Positions 1 to 10,448 of a stretch of 64,000 nt of DNA are shown piece after piece (the stretch's first letter is position 1; each line of letters begins with the position of its first letter). The notes under the pieces were generated by a model, which was not told the DNA's origin, did not search any database, and saw only the letters and a list, made by a program, of their open reading frames with translations. A program made the translations under genes and the position numbers. The stretch comes from Eustoma russellianum (lineage: Eukaryota; Streptophyta; Magnoliopsida; Gentianales; Gentianaceae): assembly GCA_036186865.1 (NCBI GenBank), contig AP025046.1:31828937-31892936 (forward strand), written 5' to 3'.

Positions 1-1118
1 CTTAGTAAGGGCTAGATGAACTTACCAAAAAGGAGCTTGAGTAGTGTTCAAGATTCTCTAGTCTAGAGTCCACAAAAAGATGGAGACTTGTTGAGCCTAG
101 TGACCTTGAAGGTCACAGTTATGAGCAAGAAAATAGCACCATAAGTTTGATTTCATGAAATGTAGATATCTTCTGAAGAAGGCTAAGAGCACTTACCTAA
201 TATCCCTTAGTCTTGGAAGAACCTAGGAACCTCTTGTTTTGCTCTTGGCCGTGTGGTTTGGGAAGAAAGGAAAAGAATGCACATCTCTTGCACTAGAAGT
301 CTTTTGAGTGTTTAGAAAATGTTTAGAGAATTCTCAAGTGTGGTTCTTGGAGGGAATTCTCTCTTTTGGCTATGTTTAGCCGTTGGGGGAGGGGAGTAAG
401 AGGGGTTAAGGTTTAGTATAGGAGTTAACCTTGATTACTTTAGTTAATCAAGGTTAATTTATTACTAACCTTGGTTACTTTAGTCTAATCATGGTTACTT
501 TGGAGCTAACCCAAGTTACTTTATCCAATCATGGTTACTTTAACCTTGGTTTAAATGATAAAGTAACCATGGTAGGATTTAAAAATCCTCCATGGTTAGC
601 CATTAGGCGGCTGATTGGTTGGGGGTCTTTAATGACCCCAACCATGTTTTATCCCCATTCATTAGTTGCTCCATTTAATTTATTTTTAGTTTATTTTCCC
701 CTTCTTTCTCTTAAAATGATTAATTAGGAAGAAAAATGTTGAAGCCCTCTTTGGGCTAAGGGCCAAAAGAAAGGAAAAAGTGTTGGGTTGAAACCAAATT
801 TTCTTGCCATTACCCATACTTGTTTTTGGGGCTTATTAGCTTACTTAGAAGATGGCCCTTACAACCTTAAGAAATTCAATTGGGGCCTTCTCTAACCTTG
901 GGGCCGAAACCTTCCAAGCACTTGGGCGTGAATTGGACCTCTCCTCATGGTCAAATGTTCATGCTTGAAAAAAGGAAAAATATATATGTATATTACTTTC
1001 CGTAACGTAATCTAAAATAATAATAATCAACTCAATAAATTGTAATTTCAATCATATCTTGTTATATATTCTCTTAAATAGATCTCAAGTACAAAAAGAT
1101 TCCTAATTTGTTACAACA
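1..1118 (-). repeat. Gyp-A 3' LTR (partial)
   Basis: This stretch aligns closely, with scattered substitutions, to 20261-21376, the matching part of the 5' LTR. Read on the minus strand the LTR begins TGTTGTAACAAATTAGG directly after the polypurine tract. No gene is visible; short ORFs here (for example 491-727, which has a counterpart at 20751-20987) are conserved only because the two LTRs are copies. The segment around 415-600 has several GGTTACTTT-like direct repeats. Confidence 0.93.
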
Positions 1119-1154
1119 TCCTCCGCCTTATTATAAGTTTCGTCCACGAAACTT
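1119..1154 (-). promoter_or_regulatory. Gyp-A polypurine tract and flanking hairpin
   Basis: Minus-strand AAGGCGGAGGA (plus 1119-1129) lies directly against the 3' LTR edge, where plus-strand DNA synthesis is primed in this class. Beside it, 1135-1154 is an inverted repeat with arms AAGTTTCG and CGAAACTT around a 4-base loop. Gyp-B, Gyp-C and Gyp-D have the same hairpin in the same place. Confidence 0.85.
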
Positions 1155-1161
1155 AAAAGTG

Positions 1162-2698
1162 CTAGTCAAAGAGGTGAGGGTACAAGTTCTTCATGCTTTC
1201 TTCTAATTCCCAGGTAGATTAATCCATGGAATGGTTCTTCCACTGCACCTTGACCATAGGTATTGATCGTCTCCTTAACACCTTTTCCTTACGATCAATT
1301 ATTCTTTTTGGTTCTTCCTCATATGTCGTGTCGGCTTCCAGCTTCAAAGGTTGTTCCTTTATGACATGGCTAGGATCGTGCACATACCGACGAAGTTAAG
1401 ATACATGAAACACATCATGTATTTGAGATAGTGTGGGCGGTAGTGTGAGTCAATAAGCAACTTCCCCGATTCTTTCAAGAACCTCGTATGGTCCAATAAA
1501 TCTTGGGCTTAACTTCCCTTTGATACCGAATCTTTTAATTCCTTTTGTCGGCGATACCCTTAAAAATACTTTTTCCCCGACTTGAAATTCCAATGGTCGC
1601 CGCTTCTCATCCGCCCAAACCTTGCTTCTATCTTGGGCCACTTGTAACTTTTGATTTATGATTCTTACTTTCTCTCGAGTCTGCTCCACTAGGTCAGGTC
1701 CAGTAAGAATCTTATCTCCTATTTCATCCCAGTAGAGCGGAGATCGGCATTTTCTTCCATAAAGTGCTTCATACGGAGCCATCCCTATGGATCGATGGTA
1801 ACTATTGTTATAAGAAAATTCTACCAGCTTGAGACTCCGATCCCAGCTTCCCCCAAAGTCAAGTACGCAAGATCGCAACATGTCTTCCAATGTCTGAATG
1901 GTCCTTTCCGATTGACCATCCGTTTGGGGATGAAATGCCGAGCTCATGTGGATCTCTGTGCCCATTGGTTGTTAAAAAGCTGCCCAAAATCGTGATGTGA
2001 AGCAAGGGTCGCGGTCACAAACAATGCTTAGGGGTACTCCATGAAGACTCACAATTTGTTCTACATACATCGTAGCCGATTTCTCCATTGGAGCCTTGAT
2101 TGTCATAGCCATGAAGTGGGCGGACTTTGTTAGGCGATAGAGGACTACCCAAATGGTATCGTATCCGTTCTTCGTCCTGGGTATGTCCGTAACAAAATCC
2201 ATGGTAATGTGGTCCCACTTCCATTTGGGAACTTCAAGAGGTTGTAGCAACCCAGCGGGTTTCTGATGTTCCGCTTTCACCTTCTGGCAAACGAGGCATT
2301 TTTCCACGAATTCTGCAATATGTCTTTTCATGCCATGCCACCAGAATCGTCGCTTCAGATCTTGATACATCTTATTGGCTCCAGGGTGAATAGATATTTG
2401 AGAGTTGTGGGCTTCCCAAAGAACTTCATTCAATATGTCCTCGTCATTGGGTACACACAGTCTTTCTCGAAACTGCAAACTGTTGTCATTTTGGACTTTA
2501 AACTCTTCAGAGGGTTTCATTCTCACCCGGTCCTTTATCTTCTTTTGGGTTTCGTCCTTTTCTTTTCCTTCTTTAATCTTGTCTATCAGCGAAGGAATCA
2601 ACACCAACTTTGCGAGCATGCCTTGGATTGAATCAACCTCATCCAGATCAAATTCTTCCATGTCACGCTGCAAAGGTGGTTGACGCAGATGGATTGTT
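1162..2698 (-). pseudogene. Gyp-A integrase and chromodomain (degenerate)
   Basis: Encodes the enzyme that would insert the cDNA into chromatin. The frame beginning near 2698 holds the HHCC zinc-binding region (HNSQISIHPG, then CLVC), the first catalytic Asp (MDFVTDIP) and the second (VCDRDPCF). After an in-frame TAA at 1972-1974 the same reading continues at 1965-1450 with the catalytic Glu (DGQSERTIQ) and the GPY/F motif (FIGPYEVL). The chromodomain, which in chromoviruses binds histone marks, follows down to a stop at 1162 after PHLFD. Further damage: a stop near 1399 in the chromodomain linker, and Tyr where VVDRLTKS normally has Asp. The TAA replaces an expected Gln codon, consistent with a C-to-T change. 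Confidence 0.88.
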
Positions 2699-4257
2699 TT
2701 TCTACTTAATGCGTCAGCTACCTTGTTGGCTTTTTCCGGATGATACTGAATTGATAGGTTGTAGTCTTTCATTAATTCTAGCCATCTGCGCTGACGCATG
2801 TTTAGCTCTTTTTGGATGAACAGATACTTGAGGCTCTTATGGTATGTGAAAATTTCGCACTTCTCACTGTATAGATAGTGCCTTCATATTTTTAGTGCAA
2901 AGACTATGGCTGCTAATTCGAGGTCATGTACCGGGTAGTTTTGTTCAAATGGCTTCAATTGTCGGGATGCGTACGCAATCACTCGATCTTTTTGCATTAA
3001 TACACATCCCATCCCGTTCTTAGAGGCATCACTTTATACTACAAAGTTTTCACCAGGAAAGGGTTGCGCTAAAACTGGGGCGGAGGTCAGCTTCTCTTTT
3101 AATTCGGTAAAACTCTTTTCGCAATCTGAGGTCCACTCAAACTTGGTTTTCTTTTGGGTCAAGCGGGTAAGAGGCATAGCGATTCGAGAAAACCTTTCCA
3201 CAAACTTACGATAGTAACCGGCAAGACCGAGAAAACTTCGTACCTCCGTAACGTTGGTTGGTCTGGGCCACTCCGTGATTGCCTCGATTTTTTGGGGTCT
3301 ACGAATATACCTTCTTCAGTTATTACATGTCCTAGAAATGCTACACTTCGTAGCCAGAATTCACATTTACTAAATTTAGCGTACAGTTGTTTTCTCCGTA
3401 GAATGTCCAAAACGACCCTTAAATGGTTTGCGTGGGTCTTTTCATCAGGTGAGTAGATCGAAATGTCATCGATGAAGACTATAACAAACTTGTCTAGTTG
3501 GTCTTGAAAAACTCGATTCATTAGATCTATAAATGCTGCGGGGGTATTGGTTAGTCCGAATGTCATTACTAGAAATTCGTAAAGTCCATAACGAGTTCTG
3601 AATGCAGTTTTCTGCACGTCCTCAGCCTTGATCTTCAATTTGAAATATCCTGAGGAAAGATCAATTTTACTTAAAATCCATGCCCCCTGCATCATGATAC
3701 CTTTAGGTAGGGTTTATAATAGACTCATTACTAAAATGAAGTTTTAGTTTGCTTACCTAAAGTTGATCGAACAGATCGTCGATCCTTGGCAATTGGTACT
3801 TATTCTTTATAGTGATTTTGTTGAGCTCCCGATAGTCAATACATAACCGCATGCTTCCGTCCTTTTTCTTGACGAACAGTACGGGAGCTCCCCAAGGTGA
3901 AACACTTGGGCGAATAAGTTTCTTTTCCAGCAATTCGCGCAGCTGTTCCTTCAGCTCTTTTAGTTCCGCAGGTGCCATTCGGTAGGGAGCCTTTGATATT
4001 GGTTCAGCTCCCGGAACCAAGTTGATTTCAAAAGGTATCTCCTGGTCCGGAGGAAGACCTGGTAAATCTTCTGGAAAAACATCTTGGTATTCACGAACTA
4101 CTCGGACTTGAGACAGATTTGAGGACGCTTGATCGGCATTTATTGTATAGACAAGATATCCCTCATGTCCTTTCCTCAGTGCCTTATTAGCCCGAATCGC
4201 ATTTACATAAATGTTCTGAGGATACTTCCGTAACTTCGATCCTCCTTGAAAGGTCAC
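2699..4257 (-). pseudogene. Gyp-A reverse transcriptase and RNase H (degenerate)
   Basis: RT starts in the frame 4257-3757 (KAPYRMAPAEL, then VLFVKKKDGSMRLCIDYREL) and continues at 3695-3159 with the catalytic FIDD (VIVFIDDISIYS) and CEFWLRSVAFLGHVI. The two frames are separated by a 70-bp GT-AG segment (3687-3756), annotated separately. A TAG stands directly before that segment. A one-base loss near 3300, in a run of A, shifts the frame after VDPKK. RNase H follows at about 3050-2699 (DASKNGMGCVLMQ, YASRQLKPFEQNY, YHPEKANKVADALSRK) and carries several stops. No intron is present at the RNase H site where Gyp-C has one. Confidence 0.87.
3687..3756 (-). other. Putative spliceosomal intron C inside Gyp-A RT
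   Basis: A 70-bp AT-rich segment on the minus strand begins GTAAGC and ends ATGCAG. It separates the conserved RT words FDQL and GAWILSKID, which are contiguous in Gyp-B and Gyp-C. Removing it from GT to AG leaves the reading frame intact (phase 0), except that the codon just before the donor is TAG where a Gln or Lys codon is expected. Seventy bases is near the lower size of functional plant introns. It could instead be an old small insertion. Confidence 0.6.
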
Positions 4258-4597
4258 TTATTTACGTGTGGGATCCTTAAAGGTAACTTGTTTTTCACTA
4301 CAATCTATGTGGGCATATTTCTTGGAAAGCCAATCCATCCCAAGAATCACATCAAAGTCCGTCATGGGTATGAGAATCAAATTGGCGTCAAACCGATGGT
4401 TATCGAACTCAAGTTCGCAGTTTCTGAAAACATGGTAAGATACAAGCACCTGCTCCCCAGCTGCTTGGATTCTATACGGTGCATCACTATAGGTGGGTTA
4501 TGGTCAATATTCTTTGCAAATTTCTTTGATATGAAGGAGTTGCTAGCGCCACTACCAAATAACACGTTGGCAGGTACTGAACATACTAGGATAGCTC
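4258..4597 (-). pseudogene. Gyp-A aspartic protease (catalytic Asp lost)
   Basis: The retropepsin-like domain that would cut the polyprotein. Visible words are VLFGSGASNSFISKKF and FDVILGMDWLSKKYAHIDC. In this family the active site reads FDSGA; here the Asp codon has become Gly (codon at 4554-4556), so the enzyme would be inactive even if expressed. The domain follows directly after putative intron A and lies in two overlapping frames (4565-4377 and 4449-4258), so at least one frameshift is present. Confidence 0.85.
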
Positions 4598-4672
4598 CTG
4601 AATCATGTAATACTTACTAAGCAACTAAGGACAACATTACTTATAAGAATTGGCACAATTCTTAGAAAATAC
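4598..4672 (-). other. Putative spliceosomal intron A between gag and protease of Gyp-A
   Basis: A 75-bp minus-strand segment begins GTATTTTC and ends ATTCAG. It lies between the gag tail (EEANDVV) and the protease start (GAILVCSVPANVL). Gyp-C has an 85-bp GT-AG segment at the same place (50375-50459, phase 1). Gyp-B has no insert and reads straight through from VVTG to AILV. Removing the segment here leaves the frame off by one short deletion at the exon edge, which fits decay of an old copy. Confidence 0.68.
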
Positions 4673-5342
4673 CATCACCACGTCATTGGCCTCTTCAGCA
4701 GCTGCGTCAGTCATGGCGTGAACTCGTGCATTGGTACGCTGACGCTAAGGCTTTGGCGGTTGTTGTTGCTGCTGGGCCCCCTTCTCCGGACATTCCTTGG
4801 CCATATGTCCTGTTTTCCTGCATTCGAAGCAGGTGGTTCCCTTATCCGGATAGTCCTTAAGGATGTGGCCTGTCTTGTCGCACCCGAAACATTTCCCGGC
4901 CTGGTAGTAACATTCTCCCACATGGCGCCGACCGCAGTGAGAGCAGCTCAGAAAAGCAGATTGTTGGCCTTGATTGTTTGATTGGTTCTTTTGGAAACGG
5001 CGCTGGAACCGATTCTTTCCTTGACTCCCTGGGCCCCTTGAATTTTGCTTAGCAGACTTGCGGTGCCCTCCGCTCCAAGACACTTCTCGTCATTTTTTCT
5101 GGCCAAACTCATCACGGCGAATAATATCTCTCTCAATTCTGTAGCATGCGTCTAGAAGTGCACCAAAGTTTGCTGGATTTGCATGGACCAGCCATGTTCA
5201 AATTCTAGGGTTCAGTCCTCTTTCAAATTTCAACATTTTGGTTTCTTCATCGTTCATGGTGGATGGTTGGAATCTTCCCAGAGCTATAAACTTGTTAGCG
5301 TAGTCAGCAACTGTCATTCCTGGTTCTTGCATTAGGGACTCA
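4673..5342 (-). pseudogene. Gyp-A gag, C-terminal part with zinc knuckles
   Basis: The second half of gag, continuing after the Cop-A insertion. It holds a CSHCGRRHVGEC element followed by two CCHC-type knuckles (CFGCDKTGHILKDY and CFECRKTGHMAKEC) that would bind RNA in the particle. In the first knuckle the last Cys is Tyr. An in-frame TAG interrupts the Pro/Gln-rich tail near 4745. The upstream portion (about 5130-5342) encodes the capsid words seen intact in Gyp-B (MTVxDYANKFIALGRFQPST). Positions 5338-5342 (plus ACTCA) are one copy of the Cop-A target duplication. Confidence 0.85.
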
Positions 5343-8061
5343 TGTAGAGATAAGAGGGTTTGAGTGATTTCAAAATAAGCAATTTGAATGTTTATATATA
5401 TGTATAAACGTATACATATATAAATGTGTACATGTATGCATGATAACTTGCCATTACTTGCCTTATTTAGCTTATATATTATGTTGCCGTACTAACGAGC
5501 CATGAAGCATTAAAGCTTACATCATATGGCGAACATTTGTTGAGTTTATACTATTTTCAGGTGCCACCATTAATGAAATAAAGTAGTTCATTAAGTGAAG
5601 TACTTAGTTTAATAAACTATGTAGTTCATTAAAGGAAGATTCATTTGGAAAAGGCACAAAGGCAACAAGGCTAAGGAAGGAAAGTTTTCTCCTCCTCCCC
5701 ATCTTTATTATACACGCCCCATATACATATAAAAATATATATTTTCAGATTTTTTGAAAAAGGCACATACACATGTATTCCAACGTACTACCGACACGTT
5801 ATATATTTTACGTACGTATGTTAACGTCACAACATTATACTTAACTCATGTTTATGAGTATATTCAGGTCTTATATCATATGATATAAGATATGGTGATG
5901 ACAAATTAAATACGACACGATAAAAGGTTCTAAACCGAAATTTGTCGTATCGGGCGAATACCGAAACTTCGCCAACGTATCACGTACTTGCCATAAATAA
6001 ATGGCCATCCCATATACATCAAAATATGATGAAAATTTCGTGCCATACATGATATGTTCAGCCAAAAATACTTTCCATGTTGGCACACACAAATCACCCC
6101 ACATTAAGGCCAAAATGTGAAGATTCCAAGTTTAATTTTGTCACATGTTAATGGTACCACTTTAGACCAGCCAAGTGCTGAGATTTAAAGTATATATTAT
6201 ATATATTATGTATAACATAATATATATAACATGTGCAAAAGTTGGAATTTAAATTAGAAAAAAATCGGGTAATCGATAAATATCGAAAATTCGGTTTTCT
6301 ACGCACATAACATGGAACGTTTTTCTTGTACATCATGTGGAACGTATCTAGATACTTTTTACATATGATATACATCTTAAAGTGTTCTAGAAAATTAAAT
6401 TAAGGGCTGATGGAATATTACATGTGTGTATTATTAAATGTGCATTATTTTACAAAGTTAGCAAAAATAAATTTACCATATTATACATATTATGTTATAC
6501 ATAATATATATAATATATTATATATATTATTTTTGATTCATTTTTAATTGGTAGCAAGACTTACCATATATTGTTGATTCATTTTTATGATAAAAATTTA
6601 GAAAACTTGTAATGATTTGAACTTTATCCCCTTAATGCACATGCTGAAAATTCAGCATGGCAAGACACCTTAATAGCCGATTTTCTTAATGGTTATGGAA
6701 GAATTTTATTGTCTTGCAATTTATGGTGTATTTCTTAAATTATGGAATGACTTTATGATTGATTTTTGGCACATGTTAAAGTGTATATCTCAGATTTTTT
6801 TCCATGTCATCTTGATGACAACATTGAGCCAATAAGGAGGTGCCAAGTAAGCGAAGACTAAATGATGATCCAATAGGAAGATGCCAAGTAAGCAAGGCAT
6901 TGTCACAATGATGTCTTACACTCTCTCAAGGACTTAAAAGATAATTTTCAAGAGGGGGACAAGGCCCTAGGGGACGGCTGCCACATTAAAAAGAGAAGAG
7001 GAGATCAAACAAAAACAACAACAAGCATTGCATTTCAAAGAGATCAAAAAGCCAAGCTCTTCTTCTTCTACATCTTCTTTCTTTCTCTTTTCTTGTAAAG
7101 CCTATTGTTCTTCATATCTTTAAATCTTGAATAGGCTTGAGATAAACCACCATTCATACATCTTTGTAAAAGATTGATCAAGGTGTGATCAATCTTCATT
7201 CTTGCGAGGTGGTGGTGTTCGTGCGAATTATACTTACAATACAAGGTTTGGAAAGGGTTGGTGTTAGGTGTAACTCTATCAACACTATGGTAAGGTGTGT
7301 TGTGTGTGTGATTAGTGTGAACCAAGGAAGGTGTTTCTTGAAGACCGGAGTAGGTTGTTTATAACTGAACCAGTATAAAAATCTCGGTGCAATTTACTTT
7401 CAGCATTTACTTTTCAGTTACTGAACTGTTTATCCGTCTTATTCGCATCCGTAAAAATAGTAAACGATTTTCATAAATTACGAAAATTTCCAGAAACATA
7501 CTTACACGTTCTAGGGTTAATTTGGCACAAGTTTCAACCCTTTTGGACAAGTATAAGTCAGTCAAACATCAAAAGTTCTGAGACTAGTGCAGTCTGATTT
7601 TCAGACTTACAAAGGTTGAGACTTTGATTGTATTTGACCTACTTCCAAAAAGAATTTTCAAAAACTGTTTCAACCCATTTAAATATAGTATATAAAGAGT
7701 TGTTGGTCAAAGTTTTAGAGCATTTGGACGTTCACACAAATAGGAATTAATTTTTCAAAACCATCTACCGTTTCTGACAGATTTGCACAATCTGAGTATC
7801 AACGGTTTTTGAAGGGGTTAAAGGTTGAATTTTAATTTGAAATTTTTAGGGGACCCTCATAACATTTGAGGCTAAGTTCTCTCAAAATTTTATAATTTTT
7901 GGAGACCTCTAACCTAGTTTTAAAAACGTTTTAAAACTGGTCCTGAAAAAAGAATCTGTTTTCAGAACTTGAATTGTTCAAGTTTAAAGAAATTTTAAAA
8001 ACCACACTTTCTGCACCATCTATTCAACCCCCCCTTCTAGTGATGCCTTGCAGATCCTACA
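5343..8061 (+). repeat. Cop-A 5' LTR (2719 bp)
   Basis: Starts TGTAGAGATAAGAG and ends CAGATCCTACA. Compared with the 3' LTR it lacks about 330 bp near 6470, where it instead has a short AT-rich stretch of ATATAATATAT type (6478-6530). It contains a 22-bp perfect palindrome centred on CATATG (5869-5890) and one CATGCTGAA/TTCAGCATG inverted repeat (6640-6659). A pair of GCCAAGTAAGC direct repeats lies near 6840-6900. No gene is supported; an 80-codon antisense ORF at 5871-6113 recurs in the other LTR simply because they are copies. Confidence 0.95.
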
Positions 8062-8063
8062 AG

Positions 8064-8074
8064 TGGTATCAGAG
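8064..8074 (+). promoter_or_regulatory. Cop-A primer binding site
   Basis: TGGTATCAGAG, complementary to the 3' end of initiator Met-tRNA, begins two bases after the LTR edge. This is where minus-strand cDNA synthesis would start. Confidence 0.9.
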
Positions 8075-8115
8075 AGCAGGAATACTCACTACAAAGAATC
8101 CAACGATTCAGTGAG

Positions 8116-9799
8116 ATGGCATCCACAAATCTCAAAACCGAACAAGAAGGTATGTCGAGCCAAAGGCCTCCACTTTTTGACGGTGAGTCTTTTATTCAGT
8201 GGAAACTTAGAATGAAACTTTTTCTTATGGCTATAGATATATATCTTTGGTCAATCATTGAAGATGGTCCATATGTCCCATCTAAGTTATCCACTGTAGA
8301 CGGAGTCACACTAGAAGTCGTTAAAACTAGACAAGATTACCCAAGTGAAGATAAAAAGAAACTTAGTATGAATGCTAAGGCCATGCAGTTACTCTTAAAT
8401 AGATTGAGTAAGAGTGAGTCCAGTTATGTGTCAAATTGTTCGAGTGCACAAGAAATGTGGAGGATTCTAGAAATGAAACACGAAGGCACGAGTCAAGTAA
8501 AAGAGTCAAAAATTAATATGCTCATGTCTACTCTCGAGCCTTTTAAATTGTTGCCTAATGAGTCTATTGTAGATATGGATCTTCGTTTGACTAACATCTA
8601 CAACTCTCTTGAGTCTCTTGGTAAGGCTTTTACTACGCAGGAAAAGGTACAGAAAGTCCTACGAAGCCTTCCTTCTGAATGGGACCCTAAAGTGACCGCG
8701 ATAGAAGAAAGCAAGGAAACTAAATCAATAAAGATGGAAGAACTAATCGGTTCACTTAAAGTTTATGAAAATAAACTCACCATTTGGAAATCGGAATCAT
8801 CTAAACAAATGAATACGTCTCCCCTCCCTCCATCACGTAGATGATAGTGATTCTGAATCGGATAATGATGACCTAATTCTATTGGCTAAAGGATTGAGAA
8901 AATTTATGAGAAGGTCATTTAGAAACAAAAATAAGGGCACTACTACTAAGAGAAATAAGAACAAGTCAAACGATAAAGACGTGAAATGTTATGAATGTGG
9001 CAAACTCGGACACTTATCATACGACTGCCCAAATAAAGAAAAGCAAAATACTAAATACCCTGACAAGGAGCGGAACAAAAATAGACTCGTCTCAGAACCC
9101 AAACAAAGGAAACATGCTCTAAAGGCCTCCACCTGGAGTGACTCATCAGATTCTGAAACTGAGACCGAAGAGGAGACCGCACAAGTATGCTTTGCATCCA
9201 AAGCATGTAATGAGGTATCATCTGATTCTGACTCTGACTCTGACTCTGAACCTTCTTATGATGATCTTTTTAGTCAGTATCTAGAATTGCATAAATTCAC
9301 TGAGACTCTCGCTAAAGAAAAGAAACGATTAATTGAAGATAAGAAACTGTTAGAATCTTCTAACGAGAACCTTGTCGCTCAATTAAACGATTCTAAGAAA
9401 GAGTCTTCGTGCATCATCACTGCATTAAAAACCGAGATTTCATCATTAACCTCTCAAAATAATGAAATGAAATCCGAGATTTCAAATTTGAAATCAAGGA
9501 ATACCGACTTAGAGAAAATGATGAAACAATTTGATACAGGGTCAAACATGCTGCATCGCATCATATTATCACAAAAGCATGACAGTGACAAAACTGGACT
9601 GGGATACGTTGATACTAACGAAGTATCAACCAAACCAACCAAGTTTGTTGTGTCTAAGAAAGTAGACACCCCTAAGCCGCAAGTGGCGCCTAAGATGACG
9701 CAAAAAGCGCCCCCTTCCTCACGCCCCACTTCCTCATATCATGTGAAATATAACGTTGTACCATATAGATGTGAAAAGAGAATAACAATGCATACATGA
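8116..9799 (+). pseudogene. Cop-A gag (one frameshift)
   Basis: Structural protein of the virus-like particle. The start ATG at 8116 opens MASTNLKTEQEG, then FDGESFIQWKLRMKLFL, the copia gag_pre/UBN2-type region. The first frame stops at 8844 after PPSRR; the same protein continues in the next frame from about 8835, with an acidic stretch and then MAKGLRKFMRR at 8882. That part has a Lys/Arg-rich patch, one CCHC knuckle (CYECGKLGHLSYDC, about 8989-9030), an acidic Ser/Asp repeat and a long coiled coil at about 9265-9530. A frameshift of one reading register near 8830-8840 breaks it. A long coiled coil after the knuckle is a feature I associate with Sirevirus gags. Confidence 0.85.
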
Positions 9800-10448
9800 A
9801 ATACATATCATCCACGCACTACGCACACACACACAAGGACATATCAAAAGCATCCTTCATTCAATGAGTATAGAGGAGTCCTTGGGGAAAGGCCCAAAGT
9901 GCATACACCACATGTCTATTATATTGCACCTTCATCTACATTCTTGCCATTTGATAGACTGAGAAGGATCACCCAAGTATGGGTACCGAAAGGTACCTTT
10001 ACCAAAAGGTGATTAACTAACTCGAAAGGACCCAAAATTAAAAGGGTACCTAAATCACCTTTTAACATTGCAGGGAGACCACACATCGAAAGACACATCA
10101 ATAAAGTGGTTCCTTGACAGTGGTTGCTCGAGGCACATGACGGGTGACCCGAGCTTGTTCTCCAAATTAAAGAAGGTCACAAAAGGCGGATCTGTGACCT
10201 TTGGAGACAACAATGAAGGCAAGATCATTGGAAAAGGTACGATTGGCAATCCGAACACACTCCAAATCTCCAACGTATTTTTGGTAAGAAACTTATCCTA
10301 CAATCTTCTTAGCATTTCTCAATTTCTTGACAATGGTTTTAATGTGTGTTTTACTCACCCTTATTGCAACATAATAAATAAAAATGGAGAAACTGTTTTA
10401 AAGGAAAACGAGAAGGCAATATTTTTACGCTATCTATGGATGATGTAG
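9800..10448 (+). pseudogene. Cop-A protease region (frameshifted)
   Basis: Aspartic protease of the polyprotein. The clear part is 10068-10448: WFLDSGCSRHMTG carries the catalytic Asp, followed by FGDNNEGKIIGKG and NLLSISQFLDNGF. The upstream stretch 9800-10067 holds linker words such as WVPKGTF spread over more than one frame with stops, so it is damaged. The protease frame ends at 10448, overlapping the start of the open pol frame at 10436 in another register, so one further frameshift separates protease from integrase. Confidence 0.83.

Noticed and set aside
5871..6113. 80-codon antisense ORF in the Cop-A 5' LTR, also at 13958-14200
   Set aside because: It recurs only because the two LTRs are copies; no domain is recognised and the diverged Cop-C LTR gives no clear equivalent.
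6478..6530. AT-rich repeat as an origin or matrix attachment site
   Set aside because: It is a short ATATAAT run at an indel between LTR copies; nothing else supports a function.
8830..8845. Programmed frameshift in Cop-A gag
   Set aside because: No slippery heptamer or obvious downstream structure is seen, and the break is inside gag, before the zinc knuckle.
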